From assembly GCA_905221605.1 (NCBI GenBank), contig CAJNDS010000002.1, positions 1,417,438 to 1,481,437 on the forward strand: a DNA stretch of 64,000 nucleotides, given 5' to 3'. Origin of the DNA: Symbiodinium natans. Taxonomy: Eukaryota > Sar > Dinophyceae > Suessiales > Symbiodiniaceae. Positions 1 to 12,689 of the stretch are shown piece after piece. Position numbers and translations under genes: made by a program. Each line of letters starts with the position of its first letter. Positions within the stretch are counted from its first letter, which is position 1. The notes under the pieces were generated by a model. That model did no database searches. It was not told the DNA's origin and worked only from the letters and a program-made list of their open reading frames with translations.

Positions 1-93
1 GTGCGACTGCATTTCCACTGGATCTCAATCTGCTACAAGTTCAGGTGATTGTACAAGGGATGACCTTTGCTGTCCCTCTGCTCAGTTTCCTGA

Positions 94-444
94 TTGACTG
101 GCCAGTTGGAACTGTCTTTGTCGCAGTCGCCTTTCAACCCGCCGGATAGTCCCCTTCCTCTTGATCTGACGATCGATCCCATGTTGCCTGTAGTTATGTT
201 GCAAGTGCTGATTGTACAGCTCATGCGACAAAGGAGCGGATACCTTGAGAATCGAGCATTTGTGCTCTGTGATGAGCAAGGCTTCGTAGCTGACATCTGC
301 ACCAGAATCCAGACTTTCTTTCCGCCTGATGCAAGAGTGTTTCTCAAGTACAAATGCCTTACTTTTGAGGGTCACATGTTCCGACCGTCTCTGCCTAGCC
401 AAACTGATCTTGTTGACTTGCGAACTTTTTTGCCGGCTCACTGA
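94..444 (+). CDS. Uncharacterised open frame, possible exon or pseudogene fragment
   Basis: A 116-codon frame with a hydrophobic stretch near residues 26-45, followed by a mixed segment containing FPPDARVFLKYK and ending SQTDLVDLRTFLPAH. I do not recognise it. Its codon use and amino-acid balance look protein-like, but the opposite strand is also open over most of the same bases (82-468), and there is no clear splice acceptor or spliced-leader site. It could be an exon, a fragment of an old mobile element, or chance. Confidence 0.15.
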   Translation: MTGQLELSLSQSPFNPPDSPLPLDLTIDPMLPVVMLQVLIVQLMRQRSGYLENRAFVLCDEQGFVADICTRIQTFFPPDARVFLKYKCLTFEGHMFRPSLPSQTDLVDLRTFLPAH

Positions 445-1239
445 CTGTGCAGTTCGGAGGAGGTCCAAGGCACATTAACGACGGCAAGGGACTTGGTACA
501 CCTTGGACAATTTGCCCCCTACCCTATGTCGGATTTGCGCGAACAGCCTGACGACCTTGAAAGCGACCCCAGGCAGCTTGAGTACCCGCACTCTTGCCCT
601 GCCGCAGACCCCTTCCTTGGACTTCTCACCTGCAATTCTGACGTTCATTCTTGGGTGCGACCCTCCGTCTCTCCTTTCCCATGCCATGGAGAGGATCCAG
701 TCAGAATCCTTGCGCCTGTTGTGGCACGGCGTCCCCTCTTGGAACTTTGTCAAATCAGATTCGTGCTCGCACGACCTGCGGACTGCCCACAGCGCTGACT
801 CTGCCTTGTTTCCACCTGGGCTGGAATGGTGCGATAGACAAGGAATTTGTCCGTGGCGCTTGATCACCTGGAGTCAACTGGCCATCTAGTCGGTTGTTTG
901 CCTTGCAGCGGTCAACTCACAATGGCTCCAACTACTTCTAGGAGGCTTGAAGGGAAAGCCTTTCTTCGCGGTTCCCACTGTGGGAGCTTGCTGAGGCCTT
1001 CTTCTGCGTTACACCACTTGACTCTTTTCCGTTTGCGCGTGATTTCATGTGTCCGGACCAGCTCAGAATGTGCTGCTGCTGGGCGGAAGAAAAGCCCATG
1101 AACTTCATCGGCCAGCCCAAATTGATCCTTCTCACCCTTCAATGCTGGAGAATCAAGGTAGCTTGTGGCCTTGCACCCAGTCTATTTTGCAACGCCCAAT
1201 ACCGGTGCACGTGAGGCTGCCATCGCAACAGATTGAGGT

Positions 1240-1530
1240 TTAATGGGCTTGGGCCGCCATGGCAGCGCACCCGTCGTTGGGCAGTGGCTGGCCCGTTGTG
1301 AGCATGATCCAGCCCGAACTGCAAGTGTAGCTGTCGCCTTCCATGATTGGCTCACCCGAAAAGATTTCAAGGTGCTCATAAGGATAGCACCGTGCCCAAT
1401 CACTGTCGCCGCCTCCGTTTACAGCGGTGTAGAGACTGCCACCGATGATCAAAGAGGCCGCCATGTGAAGCTGACCTACTAATCTCCAAGGGGCAGTCGG
1501 GCGCCTGCACACTTTGAGCCGTGGTTGTAA
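1240..1530 (-). CDS. Uncharacterised minus-strand open frame, possible exon
   Basis: The minus-strand frame reads through GGSLYTAVNGGGDSDWARCYP, then YEHLEIFSGEPIMEGDSY and a cysteine- and glycine-bearing end. The composition is unlike the low-complexity frames around it and could be an exon of a secreted or repeat-type protein. No family is recognised. No phase-matched neighbouring exon was found, so the call rests on composition alone. Confidence 0.15.
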   Translation of the reverse strand, partial: LQPRLKVCRRPTAPWRLVGQLHMAASLIIGGSLYTAVNGGGDSDWARCYPYEHLEIFSGEPIMEGDSYTCSSGWIMLTTGQPLPNDGCAAMAAQAH

Positions 1531-2168
1531 AGAAGCCATGCGAAGGTGCAACATGCCTTTTGCAAGCATCGACATCAGCAATAAGTCTGGCACTAATGAA
1601 TGCGGTCATTTTCCAGGTGGCCGCACAAAGGTGTGGCAGGGACCTACGAGGGGAGGCGTGTGAGTGCGGGTGCCCTCATGCACCTGAATATCCCCCCTCC
1701 CCTGGCAACGGTCCCAAGTCGTGGACCTGTCCGGACAGCGTCACTGGACGGCAGACGCATCCCATCGAACTGACAACCTTGCGCACCGGAGATCCAATGA
1801 GGCTGCAGCTGCCGTGAGTGCGGGCGCTCTTACGTGGCGTATTGAAGCTCTACAACTCAACCCAAGCTCCAGTGGCGTCCAGACGTCTCCTGTTCTGGAA
1901 AAGGCTCGTGCTTCAATTATGCACCATAAACTCAGACAAACAGTGCAGACATCAAAGAGAATGCAACGCAGCGCATCAGTCATGAAGCTGCCTGTTGCAA
2001 GTCACTGGGATTCCAGGAGCTGTTAGTTTTGCAGGGCATCAGAAGCACATGACTGCCACTGGGCAAACATACCAACGGCTGTCGCAGCAGCTGAGCTCGC
2101 GCATTCGGTGGGTGGGCCTGGCTGGCACATCACTTGCGAGATCTCTCGCTGGAGACGCAAAACGCAAT

Positions 2169-3490
2169 ACTGTGGAGGTCACGTGATGCGTCCTACGTTT
2201 CTTGTGATTTTTTAGGTCCTGAAACTGCACTTCAAGTGATGAGACATACGCAGCATTGTTCTTTGATCGCCTCGACAAGTGTCGTCAGAAAAGGATCAAC
2301 GCTTTCTAGAGACAGGCGGATCATAAGGTTGACATTTCGCTGTTCAATGCTGGAAAGTTATTTGACAGGTAGCGACTTGCTCCCACCTCCACCCATGCAA
2401 CCGAAGCCCCCAGTCTACTGCCAACATTGAACAGCAGATTGTCAACTTTATGATTTTGCGGCGACGGGCATAACCTGTCGGTTGACACTTCAACAAGAAC
2501 AACACCACTCTTGGCAAAATAACACAGCGGTTATGCATCGAAGCAAAAGCTGCACGAAAACCGCCACTCTTAGAGCGTGAACGCGCGAGACCACGAGCTT
2601 CGACGCATACGACGAAACTGCGGGGATTCCACCAGTTCACAATAGATTGCCAAAAACCAGACCCGGAAACCGAAAATCGTAGAGCTGGACCCTTTTTAAA
2701 GAACTAATAATAAGTGTTTTAAAAAAGGTCCAACTTTACGATTTTCGGCTTCCGAGTCTGTTTTTTGGCAATCTACTTTGCAACTGTCGCTTTCCCACAG
2801 GCTTCGCACACGGGGCTTTGCTTCCCGCCTCACCCGGCTGCATCACAGCCTGCCCACGGTCTTTGATCGACCTGACTGGGCATCACTGGGCTGCAGCATA
2901 CCCGGGCTTTTTTGCTTCCCACCTCACCCAAAAAAACAAGGGCTGCAACCCCTCTCCGGGCTCCTTTCCCTCCCGCGCCCAAAATTCTAAGGCTGCAGCA
3001 CCGCCTCCCCGGCTGTTTGCTTCCCACCTCACCCAAAATCTAAGGCTGCAGCACGGCTCTTTACTTCCCACCTCAATCAAGAGTGCAGCACGGCCCGGGC
3101 TCTTTGCATCCCACCTCGGGCCTCGGGCACTAGGGCTACAACGTGAGACACTTCCCAGCACGAAGAACACAAAATGAAGCGCCCCGGGACCCCGGAGCTT
3201 CGACATGTATCTCGGCAGAACTTTTACGGCAAAACAACTAAAAGAATGTTCTTTATCAGCCTGATTCCACCCTTACCAACTGCAAATTGCACTCGGACGC
3301 CACACTGGCGCACAATCTGCATGTTGCGCACACGCAGGTGGACTGCTACGCAACCAAAAAATTGGCTGGCAGAGGCCTGCACGTTCCAGACATGCTCGAA
3401 AACGCAACACCACGTGGCCAGTCACACGGATCCATTTCAGGGTCCGAAAAATTACAGAAAACATAGGACACGTCAGATGACCTCCACAGT
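2169..3490 (+). mobile_element. TIR element T, copy 1 (non-autonomous, MITE-like)
   Basis: The 1322 bp block begins ACTGTGGAGGTCACGTGA and ends with TGACCTCCACAGT. The inverted ends can be aligned for about 50 bp at roughly 80 percent identity. No transposase frame is present. Inside lie a 131 bp near-perfect palindrome (2644-2774) and a run of short direct repeats built on CTTCCCACCTCACCCAAAA and AAGGCTGCAGCAC (about 2820-3110). This is the full-length reference copy. A non-autonomous DNA transposon is the best description; an unusually palindromic satellite unit is the alternative. Confidence 0.65.
2644..2774. repeat. 131 bp palindrome inside T copy 1
   Basis: The arms begin AGATTGCCAAAAA and end TTTTTTGGCAATCT. 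They pair for about 57 bp with a handful of mismatches and leave a loop of about 16 bp (gaactaataataagtg). The transcript or single strand would form a long hairpin. The same hairpin recurs at 4953-5083, 7609-7739 and 9910-10039. It could be an old MITE nested in T. Confidence 0.85.
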
Positions 3491-4483
3491 TAGGAGTCAG
3501 AGAAACTTCCGGTTCCAAATGAGACTTTGCCGCACGTTCTTCTGCTATTCTTCGAAATTTTAAGGGAGACTGGCAAGACGTAGATCGGAACTGATCAAGA
3601 GGCTTATTTGTTTTGCTCACAACGACCGGCTGTGTAAAGCAGATCTGGCTTCTGCCCGCGAAAAAAAAGGCGCAAGCGGGCCCAGAAATGGCTCCTAAAT
3701 CTGGGCCCCAATTTGGGGCTCCAAACTGGGTGACCTTGTGCCTTCAGAAAAGAAATCCACAGCCCAGGGCCCATTTTCGGTGCCCGGAATACAGCTGCTT
3801 TTTTGGAACCTGCTTAAGTTCAAAAAATGCTGCAGTCAACTCACACAAGAACAAGATATTCTGTCTCGACTGTTTGGATCAAGAAAACAAAAACGCCGTC
3901 GATTGTGTGGCTTGCCAGACTGATCTTTGGCTGGCATCCAAGACAAAGCAGTTTTGCAGTGTTCACGTAAGATTTTTCTCGCACTGTTAGGAGTCAGAGA
4001 AACTTCCGGTTCCAAATGAGACTTTGCCGCACGTTCTTCTGCTATTCTTCGAAATTTTAAGGGAGACTGGCAAGACGTAGATCGGAACTGTCAAGAGGCT
4101 TATTTGTTTTGCTCACAACGACCGGCTGTGTAAAGCAGATCTGGCTTCTGCCCGCGAAAAAAAAGGCGCAAGCGGGCCCAGAAATGGCTCCTAAATCTGG
4201 GCCCCAATTTGGGGCTCCAAACTGGGTGACCTTGTGCCTTCAGAAAAGAAATCCACAGCCCAGGGCCCATTTTCGGTGCCCGGAATACAGCTGCTTTTTT
4301 GGAACCTGCTTAAGTTCAAAAAATGCTGCAGTCAACTCACACAAGAACAAGATATTCTGTCTCGACTGTTTGGATCAAGAAAACAAAAACGCCGTCGATT
4401 GTGTGGCTTGCCAGACTGATCTTTGGCTGGCATCCAAGACAAAGCAGTTTTGCAGTGTTCACGTAAGATTTTTCTCGCACTGT
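3491..4483 (+). repeat. 497 bp satellite E, copies E1-E2
   Basis: E1 is 3491-3987 and E2 is 3988-4483. Each begins TAGGAGTCAGAGAAACTTCC and ends TCTCGCACTGT. E2 lacks one base. The last five bases of E2 (ACTGT) are also the first five of T2. Each unit holds a perfect palindrome GCCCCAATTTGGGGC (3705-3719 in E1) and a GCCCGC/GCGGGC stem around an A8 loop. Each also holds an open frame of 125 codons with cysteine pairs CLDCLD and CVACQ. Confidence 0.9.
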
Positions 4484-5766
4484 GGAGGTCACGTGATGCG
4501 TCCTACGTTTCTTGTGATTTTTTAGGTCCTGAAACTGCACTTCAAGTGATGAGACATACGCAGCATTGTTCTTTGATCGCCTCGACAAGTGTCGTCAGAA
4601 AAGGATCAACGCTTTCTAGAGACAGGCAGATCATAAGGTTGACATTTCGCTGTTCAATGCTGGAAAGTTATTTGACAGGTAGCGACTTGCTCCCACCTCC
4701 ACCCATGCAACCGAAGCCCCAGTCTACTGCCAACATTGAACAGCAGATTGTCAACTTTATGATTTTGCGGCGACGGGCATAACCTGTCGGTTGACACTTC
4801 AACAAGAACAACACCACTCTTGGCAAAATAACACAGCGGTTATGCATCGAAGCAAAAGCTGCACGAAAACCGCCACTCTTAGAGCGTGAACGCGCGAGAC
4901 CACGAGCTTCGACGCATACGACGAAACTGCGGGGATTCCACCAGTTCACAATAGATTGCCAAAAACCAGACCCGGAAACCGAAAATCGTAGAGTTGGACC
5001 CTTTTTAAAGAACTAATAATAAGTGTTTTAAAAAAGGTCCAACTTTACGATTTTCGGCTTCCGAGTCTGTTTTTTGGCAATCTACTTTGCAACTGTCGCT
5101 TTCCCACAGGCTTCGCACACGGGGCTTTGCTTCCCGCCTCACCCGGCTGCATCACAGCCTGCCCACGGTCTTTGATCGACCTGACTGGGCATCACTGGGC
5201 TGCAGCATACCCGGGCTTTTTTGCTTCCCACCTCACCCAAAAAAACAAGGGCTGCAACCCCTCTCCGGGCTCCTTTCCCTCCCGCGCCCAAAATTCTAAG
5301 GCTGCAGCACCGCCTCCCCGGCTGTTTGCTTCCCACCTCACCCAAAATCTAAGGCTGCAGCACGGCTCTTTACTTCCCACCTCAATCAAGAGTGCAGCAC
5401 GGCCCGGGCTCTTTGCATCCCACCTCGGGCCTCGGGCACTAGGGCTACAACGTGAGACACTTCCCAGCACGAAGAACACAAAATGAAGCGCCCCGGGACC
5501 CCGGAGCTTCGACATGTATCTCGGCAGAACTTTTACGGCAAAACAACCTTACCAACTGCAAATTGCACTCGGACGCCACACTGGCGCACAATCTGCATGT
5601 TGCGCACACGCAGGTGGACTGCTACGCAACCAAAAAATTGGCTGGCAGAGGCCTGCACGTTCCAGACATGCTCGAAAACGCAACACCACGTGGCCAGTCA
5701 CACGGATCCATTTCAGGGTCCGAAAAATTGCAGAAAACATAGGACACGTCAGATGACCTCCACAGT
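4479..5766 (+). mobile_element. TIR element T, copy 2
   Basis: A 1288 bp copy with both inverted ends intact and the internal palindrome at 4953-5083. It is shorter than copy 1 because about 34 bp are missing next to 5546, where copy 1 has a TAAAAGAATG-containing segment. It is flanked on both sides by E units, in the same orientation as copy 1. Confidence 0.65.
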
Positions 5767-7257
5767 TAGGAGTCAAAGAAACTTCCGGTTCCAAATGAGA
5801 CTTTGCCGCACGTGCTTCTGCTATTCTTCGAAATTTTAAGGGAGACTGGCAAGACGTAGATCGGAACTGATCAAGAGGCTTATTTGTTTTGCTCACAACG
5901 ACCGGCTGTGTAAAGCAGATCTGGCTTCTGCCCGCGAAAAAAAAGGCGCAAGCGGGCCCAGAAATGGCTCCTAAATCTGGGCCCCAATTTGGGGCTCCAA
6001 ACTGGGTGACCTTGTGCCTTCAGAAAAGAAATCCACAGCCCAGGGCCCATTTTCGGTGCCCGGAATACAGCTGCTTTTTTGGAACCTGCTTAAGTTCAAA
6101 AAATGCTGCAGTCAACTCACACAAGAACAAGATATTCTGTCTCGACTGTTTGGATCAAGAAAACAAAAACGCCGTCGATTGTGTGGCTTGCCAGACTGAT
6201 CTTTGGCTGGCATCCAAGACAAAGCAGTTTTGCAGTGTTCACGTAAGATTTTTCTCGCACTGTTAGGAGTCAGAGAAACTTCCGGTTCCAAATGAGACTT
6301 TGCCGCACGTTCTTCTGCTATTCTTCGAAATTTTAAGGGAGACTGGCAAGACGTAGATCGGAACTGATCAAGAGGCTTATTTGTTTTGCTCACAACGACC
6401 GGCTGTGTAAAGCAGATCTGGCTTCTGCCCGCGAAAAAAAAGGCGCAAGCGGGCCCAGAAATGGCTCCTAAATCTGGGCCCCAATTTGGGGCTCCAAACT
6501 GGGTGACCTTGTGCCTTCAGAAAAGAAATCCACAGCCCAGGGCCCATTTTCGGTGCCCGGAATACAGCTGCTTTTTTGGAACCTGCTTAAGTTCAAAAAA
6601 TGCTGCAGTCAACTCACACAAGAACAAGATATTCTGTCTCGACTGTTTGGATCAAGAAAACAAAAACGCCGTCGATTGTGTGGCTTGCCAGACTGATCTT
6701 TGGCTGGCATCCAAGACAAAGCAGTTTTGCAGTGTTCACGTAAGATTTTTCTCGCACTGTTAGGAGTCAGAGAAACTTCCGGTTCCAAATGAGACTTTGC
6801 CGCACGTTCTTCTGCTATTCTTCGAAATTTTAAGGGAGACTGGCAAGACGTAGATCGGAACTGATCAAGAGGCTTATTTGTTTTGCTCACAACGACCGGC
6901 TGTGTAAAGCAGATCTGGCTTCTGCCCGCGAAAAAAAAGGCGCAAGCGGGCCCAGAAATGGCTCCTAAATCTGGGCCCCAATTTGGGGCTCCAAACTGGG
7001 TGACCTTGTGCCTTCAGAAAAGAAATCCACAGCCCAGGGCCCATTTTCGGTGCCCGGAATACAGCTGCTTTTTTGGAACCTGCTTAAGTTCAAAAAATGC
7101 TGCAGTCAACTCACACAAGAACAAGATATTCTGTCTCGACTGTTTGGATCAAGAAAACAAAAACGCCGTCGATTGTGTGGCTTGCCAGACTGATCTTTGG
7201 CTGGCACCCAAGACAAAGCAGTTTTGCAGTGTTCACGTAAGATTTTTCTCGCACTGT
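5767..7257 (+). repeat. 497 bp satellite E, copies E3-E5
   Basis: Three head-to-tail units, 5767-6263, 6264-6760 and 6761-7257, all exactly 497 bp and almost identical. The last five bases overlap the start of T3. This is the only block with three E units; the other two blocks have two, which shows copy-number change inside the array. Confidence 0.9.
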
Positions 7258-8451
7258 GGAGGTCACGTGATGCGTCCTACGTTTCTTGTGATTTTTTAGG
7301 TCCTGAAACTGCACTTCAAGTGATGAGACATACGCAGCATTGTTCTTTGATCGCCTCGACAAGTGTCGTCAGAAAAGGATCAACGCTTTCTAGAGACAGG
7401 CGGATCATAAGGTTGACATTTCGCTGTTCAATGCTGGAAAGTTATTTGACAGGTAGCGACTTGCTCCCACCTCCACCCATGCAATAACACAGCGGTTATG
7501 CATCGAAGCAAAAGCTGCACGAAAACCGCCACTCTTAGAGCGTGAACACGCGAGACCACGAGCTTCGACGCATACGACGAAACTGCGGGGATTCCACCAG
7601 TTCACAATAGATTGCCAAAAACCAGACCCGGAAACCGAAAATCGTAGAGTTGGACCCTTTTTAAAGAACTAATAATAAGTGTTTTAAAAAAGGTCCAACT
7701 TTACGATTTTCGGCTTCCGAGTCTGTTTTTTGGCAATCTACTTTGCAACTGTCGCTTTCCCACAGGCTTCGCACACGGGGCTTTGCTTCCCGCCTCACCC
7801 GGCTGCATCACAGCCTGCCCACGGTCTTTGATCGACCTGACTGGGCATCACTGGGCTGCAGCATACCCGGGCTTTTTTGCTTCCCACCTCACCCAAAAAA
7901 ACAAGGGCTGCAACCCCTCTCCGGGCTCCTTTCCCTCCCGCGCCCAAAATTCTAAGGCTGCAGCACCGCCTCCCCGGCTGTTTGCTTCCCACCTCACCCA
8001 AAATCTAAGGCTGCAGCACGGCTCTTTACCACCTCAATCAAGAGTGCAGCACGGCCCGGGCTCTTTGCATCCCACCTCGGGCCTCGGGCACTAGGGCTAC
8101 AACGTGAGACACTTCCCAGCACGAAGAACACAAAATGAAGCGCCCCGGGACCCCGGAGCTTCGACATGTATCTCGGCAGAACTTTTACGGCAAAACAACT
8201 AAAAGAATGTTCGTTATCAGCCTGATTCCACCCTTACCAACTGCAAAATGCACTCGGACGCCACACTGGCGCACAATCTGCATGTTGCGCACACGCAGGT
8301 GGACTGCTACGCAACCAAAAAATTGGCTGGCAGAGGCCTGCACGTTCCAGACATGCTCGAAAACGCAACACCACGTGGCCAGTCACACGGATCCATTTCA
8401 GGGTCCGAAAAATTACAGAAAACATAGGACACGTCAGATGACCTCCACAGT
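7253..8451 (+). mobile_element. TIR element T, copy 3 (internal deletion)
   Basis: A 1199 bp copy. It has lost about 115 bp after 'cccatgcaa' near 7487; the lost segment ends at a matching 'caa' in the other copies, so the deletion used a three-base microhomology. The 'acttccc' next to the third internal direct repeat is also missing near 8030. Ends and palindrome (7609-7739) are intact. Confidence 0.65.
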
Positions 8452-9440
8452 TAGGAGTCAGAGAAACTTCCGGTTCCAAATGAGACTTTGCCGCACGTTC
8501 TTCTGCTATTCTTCGAAATTTTAAGGGAGACTGGCAAGACGTAGATCGGAACTGATCAAGAGGCTTATTTGTTTTGCTCACAACGACCGGCTGTGTAAAG
8601 CAGATCTGGCTTCTGCCCGCGAAAAAAAAGGCGCAAGCGGGCCCAGAAATGGCTCCTAAATCTGGGCCCCAATTTGGGGCTCCAAACTGGGTGACCTTGT
8701 GCCTTCAGAAAAGAAATCCACAGCCCAGGGCCCATTTTCGGTGCCCGGAATACAGCTGCTTTTTTGGAACCTGCTTAAGTTCAAAAAATGCTGCAGTCAA
8801 CTCACACAAGAACAAGATATTCTGTCTCGACTGTTTGGATCAAGAAAACAAAAACGCCGTCGATTGTGTGGCTTGCCAGACTGATCTTTGGCTGGCATCC
8901 AAGACAAAGCAGTTTTGCAGTGTTCACGTAAGATTTTTCTCGCACTGTTAGGAGTCAGAGAAACTTCCGGTTCCAAATGAGACTTTGCCGCACGTTCTTC
9001 TGCTATTCTTCGAAATTTTAAGGGAGACTGGCAAGACGTAGATCGGAACTGGTCAAGAGGCTTATTTGTTTTGCTCACAACGACCGGCTGTGTAAAGCAG
9101 ATCTGGCTTCTGCCCGCGAAAAAAAAGGCGCAAGCGGGCCCAGAAATGGCTCCTAAATCTGGGCCCCAATTTGGGGCTCCAAACTGGGTGACCTTGTGCC
9201 TTCAGAAAAGAAATCCACAGCCCAGGGCCCATTTCGGTGCCCGGAATACAGCTTTTTGGAACCTGCTTAAGTTCAAAAAATGCTGCAGTCAACTCACACA
9301 AGAACAAGATATTCTGTCTCGACTGTTTGGATCAAGAAAACAAAAACGCCGTCGATAGTGTGGCTTGCCAAACTGATCTTTGGCTGGCATCCAAGACAAA
9401 GCAGTTTTGCAGTGTTCAAGTAAGATTTTTCTCGCACTGT
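8452..9440 (+). repeat. 497 bp satellite E, copies E6-E7
   Basis: E6 (8452-8948) is full length. E7 (8949-9440) has several short deletions around 9232-9256 and a C-to-A change that makes a stop at 9356, so its 125-codon frame is broken. E7 therefore shows that the frame is not maintained in every unit. Confidence 0.9.
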
Positions 9441-10751
9441 GGAGGTCACGTGATGCGTCCTACGTTTCTTGTGATTTTTTAGGTCCTGAAACTGCACTTC
9501 AAGTGATGAGACATACGCAGCATTGTTCTTTGATCGCCTCGACAAGTGTCGTCAGAAAAGGATCAACGCTTTCTAGAGACAGGCGGATCATAAGGTTGAC
9601 ATTTCGCTGTTCAATGCTGGAAAGTTATTTGACCGGTAGCGACTTGCTCCCACCTCCACCCATGCAACCGAAGCCCCAGTCTACTGCCAACATTGAACAG
9701 CAGATTGTCAACTTTATGATTTTGCGGCGACGGGCATAACCTGTCGGTTGACACTTCAACAAGAACAACACCACTCTTGGCAAAATAACACAGCGGTTAT
9801 GCATCGAAGCAAAAGCTGCACGAAAACCGCCACTCTTAGAGCGTGAACACGCGAGACCACGAGCTTCGACGCAGACGACAAAACTGCGAGGATTCCACCA
9901 GTTCACAATAGATTGCCAAAACCAGACCCGGAAACCGAAAATCGCAGAGTTGGACCCTTTTTAAAGAACTAACAATTGGTGTTTTAAAAAAGGTCTAACT
10001 TTACGATTTTCGGCTTCCGAGTCTGTTTTTTGGCAATCTACTTTGCAACTGTCGCTTTCCCACAGGCTTCGCACACGGGGCTTTGCTTCCCGCCTCACCC
10101 GGCTGCATCACAGCCTGCCCACGGTCTTTGATCGACCTGACTGGGCATCACTGGGCTGCAGCATACCCGGGCTTTCTTGCTTCCCACCTCACCCCAAAAA
10201 ACAAGGGCTGCAACCCCTCTCCAGGCTCCTTTCCCTCCCGCGCCCAAAAATTCTAAGGCTGCAGCACCGCCTCCCCGGCTGTTTGCTTCCCACCTCACCC
10301 AAAATCTAAGGCTGCAGCACGGCTCTTTACCACCTCAATTCAGAGTGCAGCACGGCCCGGGCTCTTTGCATCCCACCTCGGGCCTCGGGCACTAGGGCTA
10401 CAACGTGAGACACTTCCCAGCACGAAGAACACAAAATGAAGCGCCCCGGGACCCCGGAGCTTCGACATGTATCTCGGCAGAACTTTTACGGCAAAACAAC
10501 TAAAAGAATGTTCTTTATCAGCCTGATTCCACCCTTACCAACTGCAAAATGCACTCGGACGCCACACTGGCGCACAATCTGCATGTTGCGCACACGCAGG
10601 TGGACTGCTATGCAACCAAAAAATTGGCTGGCAGAGGCCTGCACGTTCCAGACATGCTCGAAAACGCAACACCACGTGGCCAGTCACACGGATCCATTTC
10701 AGGGTCCGAAAATTACAGAAAACATGGGACACGTCAGATGACCTCCACAGT
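9436..10751 (+). mobile_element. TIR element T, copy 4 (right end of array)
   Basis: A 1316 bp copy with more point differences than the others, for example in the palindrome loop at 9910-10039. Its right end (GACCTCCACAGT) abuts non-array DNA, cgccaaggaatatgg. The array therefore stops exactly at the T boundary rather than within a unit. Confidence 0.65.
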
Positions 10752-11255
10752 CGCCAAGGAATATGGAGCGCTGCATGTTTAGGCGCCCGCCTGGACCACA
10801 ACAAACGGCGGTCTGGATTGGGTAAGACCCATTATTGCGCAAAGCCAGGCAGACTTTCCGCTGTGCTTGATCAAGGCCCACCTTGAGCGTGTGATGCTGT
10901 CCGGTGTGATGCTGTCCGTTGTGTGCTGTGGTGAATGCAAGACAGAGGCTGGAATTAACACGAAGCACGGCTGTGAAGGCTTGATGAAGGGCCGGTTCTG
11001 GTGGCCAGTGTCTAGCTTGTTTGCTTGGTTTGGACTTGTGTGAGTTGGCTTGGTTGTTGGAAGCTCTGTTGCAAAGAAAGAAAGTAAGCCCAATACGCTG
11101 ACTTGGTGTGTGCTTGAGTTGTCTTGGCATGGAGGGCCGTGAAAGGCCATCGGGCAGGATCCCGCGAAGTCGTAAAACAGCGTGGCCAGCCTGCGTTTGC
11201 ATTGCTTGTGCAAGACCCTGGTCGACTTCACAAGTACTAGCAGGTAGGAATAATA
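10752..11255. other. Spacer between composite array and microsatellite
   Basis: No gene, motif or repeat is recognised. The minus-strand frames here (up to 188 codons) start inside the T element or run into the microsatellite and show no domain. Confidence 0.4.
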
Positions 11256-12269
<1,014 letters not shown>

Positions 12270-12689
12270 ATGATAATCATACAGTACATGAGAGGTAGGC
12301 GCCTTGCGCTCGTGGGCATGCTGTTGAGCTTGAGTTGTAGGGCGTGCCTTGTTGAAGGGTCGCGCTTGTATGGGTTTGCCAGGTCCCACCGGCCAGGCCC
12401 GAGGACCATGTGAGTGACTCCTTTTCTGCGCATAGACTTCGGGTTTCGGTTGGGGTCCCGTGGAAACCCGACTTAGCTGTCGGTCACCCCAAACACTCGA
12501 TGCTCCTCTTTACACGTTGGATCTACTTGCTTTTAAGAGTGCTTTTAATTGGGTCAGGCCTCAGGCCATGAGGCAATGGGTTAACCGGGCTGTCTTGGAC
12601 GAACGCTGCTGCTACGTGCAGCAGTCCAAACGACCCATCCCCGCGAGCAAAGCTTTCAGCAGTAGGAGGAGGTTCGGCCACCTTGTCCT

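Larger units (their letters stand above)
1..2168. other. Unassigned sequence left of the composite array
   Basis: No domain, RNA gene or clear repeat is recognised here. Several 60-130 codon open frames exist on both strands, but none shows a familiar motif, and overlapping frames are equally open, as expected for GC-balanced noncoding DNA. The two frames with the most protein-like composition are listed separately. The right edge of this stretch is the first copy of the inverted-repeat element. Confidence 0.4.
2169..10751. repeat. Composite tandem array T-EE-T-EEE-T-EE-T
   Basis: Two modules alternate. T is a 1.2-1.3 kb block bounded by inverted ends (ACTGTGGAGGTCA at the left, its complement at the right). 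E is a 497 bp block. The order is T1, E1, E2, T2, E3, E4, E5, T3, E6, E7, T4. Copies are nearly identical, so amplification or homogenisation is recent. Differences are small indels: T2 lacks about 34 bp near 5546, T3 lacks about 115 bp near 7487, and E7 carries several short deletions. The array starts and ends with a T copy. Neither outer flank (left ...cgcaat, right cgccaagg...) resembles E, and no convincing target duplication is seen. Every 125- to 138-codon frame inside is repeated with the module. Confidence 0.9.

Noticed and set aside
2778-10804. Repeated 60-138 codon frames in the composite array as genes
   Set aside because: Each recurs with its module, overlapping frames on both strands are equally open, and no start context or splice structure is shared. 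Kept only as a finding about the E unit.
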